DNA from: an uncultured Granulosicoccaceae bacterium
GTDB lineage: Bacteria > Pseudomonadota > Gammaproteobacteria > Granulosicoccales > Granulosicoccaceae
NCBI GenBank assembly: GCA_938003855.1
Contig: CALKXD010000014.1
Location: 1 to 64,000, forward strand
Reading direction: 5' to 3'
DNA: 64,000 nucleotides
Positions 17,499 through 26,021 of the stretch are shown piece after piece. The notes under the pieces are model-generated. The model searched no databases and was not told the origin of the DNA. It worked only from the letters and a program-made list of their open reading frames with translations. Made by a program: the position numbers and the translations under genes. Positions within the stretch are counted from its first letter, which is position 1; every line of letters starts with the position of its first letter.

Positions 17499-19241
17499 AT
17501 GAGTGACAAAATCCAGGTCTCGAAGCCTCTTGTGGTATTGCATGGCGACGAAATGGCACAGGTTGCCTTCGAGAAGATCCTGCAACAATTTGTCCATGAC
17601 AAACTGAATATCGACCTGATCGAGATTGACCTTACCGCAGAAAACCGCCTGCTCAGCAATGGACAAGCGGTGATGGACGCCATTTCCGCGCTGAAGAAGT
17701 ACGGCGTCGGCATCAAGAATGCCGGCATGACCGTCAATCGAGAGCAACTCGACGAACTCCTTGCGAAACACCCGACCATCAAAGAGAACCGACTCGACCG
17801 CCTGGCCACCAAATCTCCCAACGGTGCGATAAGAAAGGGCATTGGCGGCAATATCACGCGTGAGGACATTAAATTCCGCAATATTCAAGTCACTAAACCC
17901 GAGTGGATTGATCGCGATATCGTCGTTGATACCATGGACACCGGCGGTATCAAAGACAGTTTTAACATGCTCGCCAACGCCACCGGAGTGGCTAAACTGA
18001 TGTTTGTCGGCAGCAGCGGCGATCCGGTTGAATTGCATCGCCGCACGCTGAACCTTGGCGACCCCTGGCTACTGGCCAGCAATGATCTGGACGCCGTTAA
18101 ATCCTGGGCCCACCGTTTTTTTCAACGCGCCATCGAGGAAAAAAGAGACATCTATCTGGGCCTGAAAGATACCGTCATACCGGGCTACGACGGCGTCATG
18201 CGCGAGACCATCGAAGCGATTTACGAAACCGACTATCGCGACGTCATCGAGCAACTGGGCTTGAGCTACCACTACGAGCTGATCGACGCACAGGCAGCCC
18301 GCATTGTGGCCAACCCTCCGGAGCGAGCCCTGTGGGGGGTCCCCGATAATACCTCCGGTCGCAAACTTTTAAAGCTGGTCAACAGCCTCAAGGAGTTTGG
18401 CATGCCAACACGCAAAAGCCATGTTTCTATATCCCGCATGAGCGCTGGTGGGGGCGACCAGTACGGCAGCTTCAATTTACCGATGACAGAAGACGGACTG
18501 CTCAAAGTCATTGTCGATGGCGAAGAAAAACACGCACGCCCGGTGAAAAAAGGCGACCCGGTGCTGTTTATGTCGAATGATCGCGCTGCCATCAAAGACT
18601 GGGTCAGCCAGGTGTTCCGGGACGCCTCTCACAACGACAAAGAGGTTTATTTCGGACTCAAACGCGAATACATGGAATACGACGATGTGTTCAGTATTGT
18701 GATCGCTGAAGTGCGACGCGAGCTGGCGCGTGCCGACACCCCGCCACCGTCGTTCATGATTATGCGCCCCTCCAGCCAGCTCACCAAGATGATCACCGAC
18801 CCACCACGCAATGCGCTGTATCCGGCTCAGAACCTTGATGGCGATATTTTTTCAGATATCTCAGCGGCGCTTGGCGGCAGTCTGGCTACAGCAAGCTCTA
18901 TTATCGAGAGTAAAGACGGCACCATGCTTTATGAAGCACCACACGGCACCGCACACGATCTGTATCTGCAATACCAGCAAAGCAACGGTGAGGTGGCGCT
19001 GTTTAATTCGTCAGCGCTGATTTATGCACTGGCCAATGCCCTGGAAGAATTATCCAGGCGCGATGCAAACGACGCGCTGCTGGACTACGCACGGGCGCTG
19101 AAGAAAGCGCTGATCGACACCGTCGACCAAGGCATTATTACCGGTGATATCAAGGGTAAAACCACCGACCCGGAACAGGAAACCATTGTCGATATGACAG
19201 GCTTTCTCGATGCGGTCGCCAACAACCTGGACACACACTGA
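17499..19241 (+). CDS. Isocitrate dehydrogenase, type II-like with tandem-duplicated clasp region, probably NAD+-dependent
   Basis: Oxidative decarboxylation of isocitrate to 2-oxoglutarate is the expected reaction. The 580-residue chain is about 170 longer than normal type II enzymes. Substrate residues of human IDH1 have clear equivalents: Thr78, Ser106, Asn108, Arg112 and Arg121 (T77, S94, N96, R100, R109). Residues 134-290 and 305-455 are two copies of the small-domain/clasp region; residues 187-223 align with 352-388 without gaps. Copy 1 has Lys223 and Asp263 (K212, D252); copy 2 has Arg313, Tyr322, Asp449 and Asp453 (R132, Y139, D275, D279). Asp487-Leu488 replaces the NADP-binding Arg314-His315, so NAD+ is predicted. 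The ATG at 17499 is chosen over the track start, whose first 60 codons look non-coding. Confidence 0.88.
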   Translation: MSDKIQVSKPLVVLHGDEMAQVAFEKILQQFVHDKLNIDLIEIDLTAENRLLSNGQAVMDAISALKKYGVGIKNAGMTVNREQLDELLAKHPTIKENRLDRLATKSPNGAIRKGIGGNITREDIKFRNIQVTKPEWIDRDIVVDTMDTGGIKDSFNMLANATGVAKLMFVGSSGDPVELHRRTLNLGDPWLLASNDLDAVKSWAHRFFQRAIEEKRDIYLGLKDTVIPGYDGVMRETIEAIYETDYRDVIEQLGLSYHYELIDAQAARIVANPPERALWGVPDNTSGRKLLKLVNSLKEFGMPTRKSHVSISRMSAGGGDQYGSFNLPMTEDGLLKVIVDGEEKHARPVKKGDPVLFMSNDRAAIKDWVSQVFRDASHNDKEVYFGLKREYMEYDDVFSIVIAEVRRELARADTPPPSFMIMRPSSQLTKMITDPPRNALYPAQNLDGDIFSDISAALGGSLATASSIIESKDGTMLYEAPHGTAHDLYLQYQQSNGEVALFNSSALIYALANALEELSRRDANDALLDYARALKKALIDTVDQGIITGDIKGKTTDPEQETIVDMTGFLDAVANNLDTH

Positions 19242-19257
19242 CGCGCACACCTATGAC

Positions 19258-19289
19258 GGTCGCGGCAGCTGTTTGCGCTGTTCGCGGCC
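19258..19289 (+). terminator. Strong hairpin after the isocitrate dehydrogenase gene
   Basis: GGTCGCGGCAGC and GCTGTTCGCGGCC pair over about 12 bp (one bulge, two wobble pairs) around TGTTTGC, 16 bases after the stop codon. No U-run follows, so termination is likely but not certain. Confidence 0.4.
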
Positions 19290-19313
19290 ACTGTGACACA
19301 TTTCAAACTGCCT

Positions 19314-19340
19314 TGTTACACCCTGTTACATACTGATACG
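19314..19340. promoter_or_regulatory. Triple CpxR-type box upstream of the CpxP-like gene
   Basis: TGTTACA CCC TGTTACA TAC TGATACG repeats with a 10-bp period, one helical turn. Read on the minus strand this is GTATC-N5-GTAAC-N5-GTAAC, the GTAAA-N5-GTAAA pattern known for CpxR. A further TGTGACA lies 22 bases upstream (19292). The site ends about 50 bases before the CpxP-like start and two genes before a CpxR-like regulator, so autoregulation by that regulator is the simple reading. Confidence 0.65.
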
Positions 19341-19388
19341 TCACTGCAAAGCCTGTACGCCCATTCTGGCCGACACTATGTTTGCCAT

Positions 19389-19907
19389 ATGGCGAAACCC
19401 AAACAGGAAAAAAAACCAGTGAAAAAATCAACCAAAATAATCACCGCCGTTGTTCTTACTCTCGGTATTGCCGGCGGCGCCGCCGCTCTCGGCAAACACC
19501 ACTACGGCGATCCATCAAAGCGCGCTCAACATATGATGAATTATGTCGGTGACGAGCTCAATCTTGACAGCACTCAGTTACAGGCACTGAGCGTACTGAA
19601 AGACCAGCTGCTGAGTGCCAGGGAAACCATGCACTCTCAAATGAAGAACGCGCACTCACAAGCGGAAACCCTGCTCTCTGCAGACACATTCGACAAAGCC
19701 AAAGCATTGGAAATGGTGACTGCAAAAACTGCCGCCGTTGACCAGGCCGCCCCGGAAGTCGTCACCGCACTGGGGAATTTCATGGACACCCTGAATGCCG
19801 AGCAGAAGAGTCAAGTGGCTGAATTTTTGTCCAGTCACCACAAGCGCGGCGGTCGTCACGGTCACCGATTCGGCAAACGCCACGGTGAGCAGTCAGCCGA
19901 CGAATAA
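19389..19907 (+). CDS. CpxP/Spy-like periplasmic protein
   Basis: A 172-residue exported or membrane-anchored protein. A basic start (MAKPKQEKKPVKKSTK) is followed by one hydrophobic segment (IITAVVLTLGIAGGAAALG), then an alpha-helical domain with LNLDSTQLQALSVLKDQLLSAR and LNAEQKSQVAEFLSSHHKRGG, the LTxxQ-type repeats of the Spy/CpxP family. The C-terminus is His/Arg/Gly-rich. It should sense or buffer misfolded proteins or metal in the periplasm. The next two genes encode a response regulator and kinase of the CpxR/CpxA kind. The ATG at 19389 is chosen; codons before it look non-coding. Confidence 0.82.
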   Translation: MAKPKQEKKPVKKSTKIITAVVLTLGIAGGAAALGKHHYGDPSKRAQHMMNYVGDELNLDSTQLQALSVLKDQLLSARETMHSQMKNAHSQAETLLSADTFDKAKALEMVTAKTAAVDQAAPEVVTALGNFMDTLNAEQKSQVAEFLSSHHKRGGRHGHRFGKRHGEQSADE

Positions 19908-19925
19908 CGATGACAGCCGGACCGG

Positions 19926-19980
19926 TCCCCCTGTCTAGCAGGGGGATTGCCAGCTCACCAGCCCGGTTGGCTACCGGGTT
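19926..19980 (+). other. Two tandem hairpins between the CpxP-like gene and the response regulator
   Basis: TCCCCCT-GTCTAGC-AGGGGGA (19926-19946) is followed by AGCCCGGT-TGGCT-ACCGGGTT (19960-19980). Neither has a U-run, so partial termination or 3'-end protection could set a high ratio of the CpxP-like mRNA to the regulator mRNA. Confidence 0.5.
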
Positions 19981-20047
19981 GGTGGCGGCCCGCACCGACT
20001 GACCAAACTGATTTATACTCTACAAAACACTTACTCGTGAACTGCCG

Positions 20048-20722
20048 ATGCTGACCGTCTTACTGATCGACGACGATGAAAAACTCGCACCGCTGTTGTG
20101 CGAGTACTGCAATATGTACGACATAGCTATTCAATCAGAAACACTTCCGTCATCCGGATTACAGCGCCTGACGCAAGATTCCTTCGACGCCGTGATACTC
20201 GATGTCATGCTGCCGGAGATGGACGGTTTCGAAGTTTGCAAGCGAATAAGGCAGTTCAGCGAGGTACCGATAATCATGCTCACCGCTCGCGGTGAAGTGA
20301 CGGATAGAGTCGTAGGCCTTGAACTCGGTGCCGATGATTATCTGCCCAAACCTTTTGAACCTCGCGAGCTGGTCGCCCGTCTCAACACCATAGTGAAGCG
20401 CAAGCAACCGACCGCGGTAAAACCGGCCACACTGGAATTCGACAGGCTCACGATCAACACACAGCAACGCACAGTAACGGTCGCGAACAAACTTACCGAA
20501 CTCACCACAATGGAGTATCACCTGCTGTTACTACTGGCGAGCAATCCGGGGCAGGATTTCAGCCGAGATGACATCCTCAATCAACTGAAAGGCACCGAGA
20601 CAGAACTGCTGAGCCGCTCGGTCGATATTCTAATCAGCCGTCTGCGCAGCAAGCTGAAACCGCTCACCCCCATCAAGACCGTCTATGGCTCCGGGTATGC
20701 ATTTATTGGCGACGCTATATGA
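20048..20722 (+). CDS. OmpR-family response regulator, CpxR-like
   Basis: A 224-residue two-component regulator. The receiver domain (1-120) has the acidic pocket LLIDDDEK, phospho-acceptor Asp in AVILDVMLPEMDGFEVCKRI and the lysine of LPKPFEPREL. The C-terminal winged helix (about 130-224) has LTTMEYHLLLLLASNPGQDFSRDDILNQL and SVDILISRLRSKL, closest in feel to CpxR. It overlaps the kinase gene by 4 bases (ATGA), so translation is coupled. Probable targets include the repeated TGTTACA site before the CpxP-like gene. Confidence 0.93.
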   Translation: MLTVLLIDDDEKLAPLLCEYCNMYDIAIQSETLPSSGLQRLTQDSFDAVILDVMLPEMDGFEVCKRIRQFSEVPIIMLTARGEVTDRVVGLELGADDYLPKPFEPRELVARLNTIVKRKQPTAVKPATLEFDRLTINTQQRTVTVANKLTELTTMEYHLLLLLASNPGQDFSRDDILNQLKGTETELLSRSVDILISRLRSKLKPLTPIKTVYGSGYAFIGDAI

Positions 20723-22047
20723 AGCATTTGCTGAGAAGCATGCGCCAGTCTCTGACAACGCGGCTGCTGTTGCTGTTTGCGGTCGCCAGTTGCCTGCTGG
20801 TGGTGTTACTGATCGTCAGCCTGGCGCACGGTTTTTCATCGCAATGGCGGTCGACTATCCGCCCGCACATCGAACAATATCTCGACTACGTCAACACCGA
20901 TATCGGTTACCCGCCAAACCGCCAACGCGCCACCGAGATGGCCGCCGAGCTGCCGATCAATATATATATCCAGGGACCCGGCTCGAGCTTCTCAACCAGT
21001 GGTTCGCCGCTCGATCTGGACGATCTCGAATTCCGCCGACGCCGCCAGCGCAAATCCCATCGCCACCCTCAGCTTGATATCGGTGAGCATCGCGATCGCA
21101 CCGTACTGCGCAACCAGATCGGTGACTATCAGGTCTACTACGAACTCCCGCACACACGACCACGCACACAGCACGATGGCGGTATCAGAACCGCACTGCT
21201 GGCACTGCTGAGTATTCTAGGCCTATGCTACCTCGTTCTGCGGCGGATGCTCAGACCGGTACAGGACATCCAAAAAGCCGTCGGTCAGATGGGCGCCGGA
21301 CAACTCGATACCCGGGTGCCGGTGCGCGCTAACAACGACCTCGGCGCACTGGCGGGAAGCATCAACACCATGGCCAGCGATATCGAAGAAATGCTCGACG
21401 CCAAGCGACAATTACTACTCGGCGCCAGCCACGAGCTGCGCACACCGATAACGCGCGCAAAGATTGCCACACAGATGCTGCCCGAATCCGAAAATAGAAG
21501 TCGGATCGAGCAGGACTTACTCGAAATGGAATCGTTGATCTCAGGGATTCTGGAAAGCGAACGGATGAAAGGCGGTCATTCTGTTCTAACGCTCACACCC
21601 ACGCAGCTCCCCGACCTGGTGCACTCGGTCTTGCAGGAAATGCAGGCCCCTGAAGTCAGTACCGATTTTGCCACCGGTCTTGCTGCGGTAAGCATTGATG
21701 AAACACGTATCCGACTACTGCTGCGCAACCTGATCAGCAATGCACTTACCCATAGCGATGCCAATGCACCACCCCCGGTCGTGCGGTTAAGTGCAACGGC
21801 CACCCACACCACCATTAGCGTCAGTGATCAGGGCGCAGGTATTCCGGCAACAGAGATCGAAAAAATAACCGCGCCGTTCTATCGCACAGACCAATCGCGT
21901 ACACGCGCTACCGGTGGTTTTGGCCTTGGCTTGCATCTCTGCGACCTTATTGTAAAAGCACACGGCGGACACCTGCAGATAGACAGTATCGAAGGCACTG
22001 GCACCACGGTCAGCGCAATCCTGCCATTGCAACAGAGCAGCTCCTAG
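20719..22047 (+). CDS. Sensor histidine kinase, CpxA-like
   Basis: A 442-residue membrane kinase. First transmembrane segment about residues 14-36, periplasmic sensor to about 155, second segment about 158-175 (ALLALLSILGLCYLVLRRML), then HAMP (LRPVQDIQKAVGQMGAGQLDTR), HisKA with phospho-His in LLLGASHELRTPITRAK, and the ATPase with N box LLRNLISNALTHSD, G1 DQGAGIP and G2 GGFGLGLHLC. The periplasmic part holds a very Arg/Lys-rich stretch (LEFRRRRQRKSHRH). It should sense envelope stress and phosphorylate the regulator encoded just before it. Start overlaps the regulator stop. Confidence 0.92.
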   Translation: MKHLLRSMRQSLTTRLLLLFAVASCLLVVLLIVSLAHGFSSQWRSTIRPHIEQYLDYVNTDIGYPPNRQRATEMAAELPINIYIQGPGSSFSTSGSPLDLDDLEFRRRRQRKSHRHPQLDIGEHRDRTVLRNQIGDYQVYYELPHTRPRTQHDGGIRTALLALLSILGLCYLVLRRMLRPVQDIQKAVGQMGAGQLDTRVPVRANNDLGALAGSINTMASDIEEMLDAKRQLLLGASHELRTPITRAKIATQMLPESENRSRIEQDLLEMESLISGILESERMKGGHSVLTLTPTQLPDLVHSVLQEMQAPEVSTDFATGLAAVSIDETRIRLLLRNLISNALTHSDANAPPPVVRLSATATHTTISVSDQGAGIPATEIEKITAPFYRTDQSRTRATGGFGLGLHLCDLIVKAHGGHLQIDSIEGTGTTVSAILPLQQSSS

Positions 22048-22297
22048 AACGTCGAGTGCTGACATAGCGCGTGGCAACAACGGGCACTGACGAACGCAAA
22101 TCCCCGGCACAATCGTAGGCAGTGTAAAAAGAACGCGACGCCGGCATTGGGCGCCTGGCAAGTAGTCAACACCATTAAACCGGCCTGGGCCGCGACCCGT
22201 TAATCTGTAAGGGCCCAAAAAGAAACCTTGAAATGCAGGCAGGTTTCAACGCAGGGTGTATGACATAATCGGGTACACTCCACTGCCTTTTTACACC
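22048..22297. other. Intergenic region before the GMC oxidoreductase
   Basis: 250 bases with no gene seen. An overlapping inverted repeat (GAAACCTTGAAA...GGTTTCAA, about 22222-22249) lies 50-75 bases before the next start and could be an operator or leader hairpin. No convincing promoter boxes. Confidence 0.3.
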
Positions 22298-23899
22298 ATG
22301 ACGGACAGTTTCGATTACATTATTGTCGGTGCCGGATCTGCCGGTGCGGTTCTCGCTAACCGACTGTCAGCTAACCCCGCTCACCGGGTTTTGCTGTTGG
22401 AAGCCGGCCCCAAAGACCGCAATCCGTGGATTCATATTCCAATCGGCTACTACCGCAACATCAATCACAAGGTACTGAGCTGGAACTATCAGACAGTACC
22501 GGAAGAAAAAACCGGCAATCGCAGTATCTCCTGGCCACGTGGACGAACACTCGGTGGCACCAGCGCGATAAACGGCCTGTTGTACATTCGTGGTCAGCGG
22601 GAAGACTTTCAGCACTGGCAGCAACTGGGCAACCGTTGCTGGGGGTGGGAAGATGTTCTGCCCCACTTTAAAACCGCCGAAGACCAGGTGAATGGCAGTA
22701 GTGAACTGCACGGTGCCGGTGGGCCCTTGTCCGTTACTGACTGTATGCGCAGCGAACTGGCAGACGCCTACCTGGGCGCTTGTGAAGAATCACAAATTCG
22801 CCGCAACGACGATTTCAATGGCGAGCAACAAGAAGGTGCCGGTTACTTTCAACTAACGGCAACACGCAAGGGCCGCCGTGCCAGTACCGCTGTCGCCTAC
22901 CTGCATCCGATCAGATCACGCAGGAATCTGGTCATTAAAACATCGGCGATGGCGCTTAAAATTCTGTTCGACGGAAACCGTGCCGCCGGGATCAGGTACC
23001 AGCAGAACAACAACACCCATGAAGCTGTCACCCGTGGCGAAGTCATTGTCTGTGGCGGTGCGGTAAATTCACCACAGCTGCTACAGCTCTCGGGGGTCGG
23101 CCCCTCCGAACTGTTACGCAGCCATTCTATAGAAGTGGTGCACGATCTCCCCGGCGTCGGCCGGAACCTGCAGGATCACTATCAACTCAGAGTGGTTTAT
23201 GAGTGCACCAAACCCATCACAATTAACGACGTCGGTAACAGTGTCGCCAACAAACTGAAAGCAGGTATTCACTACGCATTGACCGGCAAGGGGCCATTGT
23301 CTATCGGCGCCGGACAAGCCGGGGTATTTACCCGCACCCGGCAGGATCTGGCATCACCGGATATCCAGCTGCACTTTATTCCTTTTAGTGCCGCGGGCCC
23401 AAAAGAGGGACTGCACAAGTTTTCCGGGTTTACCGTTTCGGTCTGCCAGCTTCGACCCGAGAGCCGCGGCACGATCAATATAGTGTCGAACAATGCGATG
23501 GATCACCCGGCTATTGCACCCAACTATCTCGATACTCCCCTCGATGAGCAAACAATGCTCGATGGCGTCAACATCATTAGAAAAATAGCCGCGGCACCGT
23601 CAATACAACCATATATCAAGCGCGAGGTCATACCCGGCCCTGACGTATCGACGGATCACCAGATACTCGAGCACATACGCCTGAACGGCTACACTATTTA
23701 CCACCCGTCAGGCACGTGCAAAATGGGCAGCGACCCCATGGCCGTTGTCGATGAGTCACTACGGGTACACGGCGTTACCGGGTTGCGCGTTGCCGATGCG
23801 TCGATCATGCCCACTGTGCTCTCCGGCAATACCAACGCAGGCTGCATCATGATAGGCGAGAAACTCGCACACATGATCTGTAGCGAGCAGACACCATAG
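22298..23899 (+). CDS. GMC-family FAD oxidoreductase (choline/alcohol dehydrogenase-like)
   Basis: A 533-residue flavoprotein. The FAD-binding motif DYIIVGAGSAGAVLANRL starts at residue 5; GMC signature 1 is GRTLGGTSAINGLLYIRG near 80 and signature 2 GAVNSPQLLQLSGVG near 260. The catalytic region has TIYHPSGTCKMG (active-site His) and SGNTNAGCIMIGEKLA (partner Asn). It oxidises an alcohol, but choline is not assured because BetA and aliphatic alcohol dehydrogenases share this pattern and no betB gene lies near. Start taken at ATG 22298 (MTDSFDYIIVG), not the GTG at 22256. Confidence 0.92.
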   Translation: MTDSFDYIIVGAGSAGAVLANRLSANPAHRVLLLEAGPKDRNPWIHIPIGYYRNINHKVLSWNYQTVPEEKTGNRSISWPRGRTLGGTSAINGLLYIRGQREDFQHWQQLGNRCWGWEDVLPHFKTAEDQVNGSSELHGAGGPLSVTDCMRSELADAYLGACEESQIRRNDDFNGEQQEGAGYFQLTATRKGRRASTAVAYLHPIRSRRNLVIKTSAMALKILFDGNRAAGIRYQQNNNTHEAVTRGEVIVCGGAVNSPQLLQLSGVGPSELLRSHSIEVVHDLPGVGRNLQDHYQLRVVYECTKPITINDVGNSVANKLKAGIHYALTGKGPLSIGAGQAGVFTRTRQDLASPDIQLHFIPFSAAGPKEGLHKFSGFTVSVCQLRPESRGTINIVSNNAMDHPAIAPNYLDTPLDEQTMLDGVNIIRKIAAAPSIQPYIKREVIPGPDVSTDHQILEHIRLNGYTIYHPSGTCKMGSDPMAVVDESLRVHGVTGLRVADASIMPTVLSGNTNAGCIMIGEKLAHMICSEQTP

Positions 23900-23969
23900 C
23901 GCCACTGAACAACGTCTGCTAGTAGCCGCTCCGCCCCCTGGACTTCTATCAGCACGCGTCGGAATACTT

Positions 23970-25196
23970 ATTACCAATAACAGCCTCAGTCAGCCACTAC
24001 TCAAAGATCCCAACTTCCGGAGCTACTACACCGGTGTCTGGTTTTCTACCAGTGGTTTCTGGATTCTCAAGGTAGCGATAGGCTGGGCCGCCTGGGAGTT
24101 ATCGCACTCAGCCTACTGGACAGGCCTGGTTGCCGCAGCCTACCTGGCACCGGCGTTTGTACTCTCACCGGCGTTTGGAGTGATGGCTGATCGCATGCGG
24201 CTAAAACGCGGTGTGCAGTGTCTCATCTCAATGCAAATTACGCTGGGCCTGCTGCTGGCACTTACGTCATACACGCAATGGCTGACGATAGAGCGCCTGG
24301 CTGGCTTTGCATTGCTGTTTGGCACCTTGTCAGCCGCCTATCACCCGATGCGATTAACTATCGTCGGTCGACTGGTCGCACGCGACAGAATACCCGCGAC
24401 GGTAGGACTGAATGCAATTGCCTTCAATACCGCCCGCATCATAGGCCCGGCACTGGCAGGGGTACTGCTGGCAAGCTACGGCACTACGGCCACACTGTTT
24501 TTCGGAGCCATACTCTATCTACCCTATCTGCTGCTTTTTCACTCCGTATCATTGCGCCAGCGGACAGCCTCGACATCCGACGGTAAACCCTGGTTTTTTG
24601 CCTTTGCTGAAGGCTTGAAATACGCCTCCCGACTACCGGTAATGGGTCCCGTTTTACTGCTGACTATCGTCAACGGCAGCGTTGGCCGATCATTGTTTGA
24701 AATTCTCCCCGCCGTCGTCGGCGACCTGCTGCACGCAGATGCGACCACGCTGGCAACACTGACTGCCGCCGCAGGTGCCGGCGCGGTGCTCGCGGGCTTC
24801 GCCGCGACTCAATCTAAACTTAGCGCCAGAACGCAGATGATCACGGTAATCAGTGCCCTGCTCACCTGCTGCCTGACCACCTTGCTAATCAGTCTCTATA
24901 CGACCACGGGGCTGGTAACCGTGCTTTGTCTTGTGGCCGGGTTCAGCACCACCTTCGTCGGGGTTTCGTCGCAAACGCTGTTACAGCTGGCACTGGCCGA
25001 TGAATTTCGCGGGCGCGTGATGAGTTTATGGACGATGGTCAGCTTCGGCGCACCGGCGCTGGGAGCACTGTTGATCGGATTGTTCGCAGACCGCATCGGC
25101 CTTGACACCGCGCTGGCCGCCGCAGCCGCCACGGGTGCCCTGGCCTGCCTTGCCACCACACCACAGGCAGTATCACGATCAACCCGGCATCTCTGA
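23970..25196 (+). CDS. MFS transporter without a canonical start codon
   Basis: A twelve-segment major facilitator (about 408 residues). The track starts at ATG 24180, but the reading frame continues upstream without a stop to 23877 and encodes TM1 and TM2 (NFRSYYTGVWFSTSGFWILK; AAYLAPAFVLSPAFGVMADRM), including motif A, which is cut by the track start. No ATG, GTG or TTG occurs in frame in that stretch. The best candidate is an ATT at 23970, with CGGA 6 bases before it and the product (M)TNNSLSQPLLKDPNFRS, a normal MFS N-terminus. The rest matches MFS enterobactin/ bicyclomycin-type exporters in layout; substrate unknown. It is 70 bases after the GMC gene. Confidence 0.8.
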   Translation: MTNNSLSQPLLKDPNFRSYYTGVWFSTSGFWILKVAIGWAAWELSHSAYWTGLVAAAYLAPAFVLSPAFGVMADRMRLKRGVQCLISMQITLGLLLALTSYTQWLTIERLAGFALLFGTLSAAYHPMRLTIVGRLVARDRIPATVGLNAIAFNTARIIGPALAGVLLASYGTTATLFFGAILYLPYLLLFHSVSLRQRTASTSDGKPWFFAFAEGLKYASRLPVMGPVLLLTIVNGSVGRSLFEILPAVVGDLLHADATTLATLTAAAGAGAVLAGFAATQSKLSARTQMITVISALLTCCLTTLLISLYTTTGLVTVLCLVAGFSTTFVGVSSQTLLQLALADEFRGRVMSLWTMVSFGAPALGALLIGLFADRIGLDTALAAAAATGALACLATTPQAVSRSTRHL

Positions 25197-25208
25197 TCAA
25201 CGCACAAC

Positions 25209-25898
25209 CTAATCAACCAGCAAATCAATTACCCGGTCGATACTATCGTACACCCGATGGCCAAGCGTCAGCAGCTCGGCATCAGGCTGCAGTTGATCCG
25301 GAATCTGCACCACTTGCATCCCGGCGGCAACCGCTGCTCTGACGCCATTGGGGGAGTCTTCCATCGCGACGCAATGCGACGGTGCTATATCCAGTGCGTT
25401 CGCGGCACGCAGGTAAATATCAGGCGCGGGTTTACTGTTGGCAACCTGATCACCGCCGATCAATGACTGAAAGTTGTCTAGCAAACCGCTTCGGCGCAGT
25501 TTGTCCGTGGCCATCTCTGTGCCCGTCGAGGTTGCCACTGCCGCTGGAATGTTGCGAGCCGCCAGCGCTGCCAGCAATGCCTCCACACCGGGTTTGACCG
25601 GTACTGGCTCGCGATGAATTTTTTCATTGTACGAGACTGTCCAGTCAGCCATAAACCGCACTGGATCGGCACGTCCATGCAATGCCTCGGCAACAATCGC
25701 ATTGATCGCTTTACTGTTCATGCCAATAACGCGCAGATACACCTGTCGCATATCGTCAAGCCGGTAGTCCTGAGCCAGTTCCATAAAAGTCTCAAGCGCA
25801 AGCCGCTCGCTGTCTATCAGCAAACCATCCATATCAAAAATAGCGGCTTTTATGGTCACAGGGGTTTTACTATTCACTTGGGAAATCGGCATAGACAC
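25209..25898 (-). CDS. HAD-superfamily phosphatase
   Basis: A 229-residue HAD subfamily IA phosphatase. Motif I is AAIFDMDGLLIDSE near residue 18, motif II VATSTGTEMA, motif III-IV K in NSKPAPDIYLRAA and MEDSPNGVRAAVAAGM. Such proteins act on small sugar phosphates (beta-phosphoglucomutase or phosphoglycolate phosphatase relatives), here not decided. The track start is GTG; ATG at 25892 is as good. It converges on the MFS gene, with 12 bases between the stops. Confidence 0.92.
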   Translation of the reverse strand: MSMPISQVNSKTPVTIKAAIFDMDGLLIDSERLALETFMELAQDYRLDDMRQVYLRVIGMNSKAINAIVAEALHGRADPVRFMADWTVSYNEKIHREPVPVKPGVEALLAALAARNIPAAVATSTGTEMATDKLRRSGLLDNFQSLIGGDQVANSKPAPDIYLRAANALDIAPSHCVAMEDSPNGVRAAVAAGMQVVQIPDQLQPDAELLTLGHRVYDSIDRVIDLLVD

Positions 25899-26021
25899 TA
25901 TTGTTTTTCAGTAGAGCGGCACGAAAACAACGGCCGGACAATTGTGGTGTAAGAACCTCAACTCACAGATAAGCCACACACACACCGTGCCGCTCACAGG
26001 CGCTCACCACAAAGGGCACAA

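Noticed and set aside
22298-23899. Choline dehydrogenase betA
   Set aside because: GMC motifs fit many alcohol oxidoreductases and no betaine aldehyde dehydrogenase or betI gene is near.
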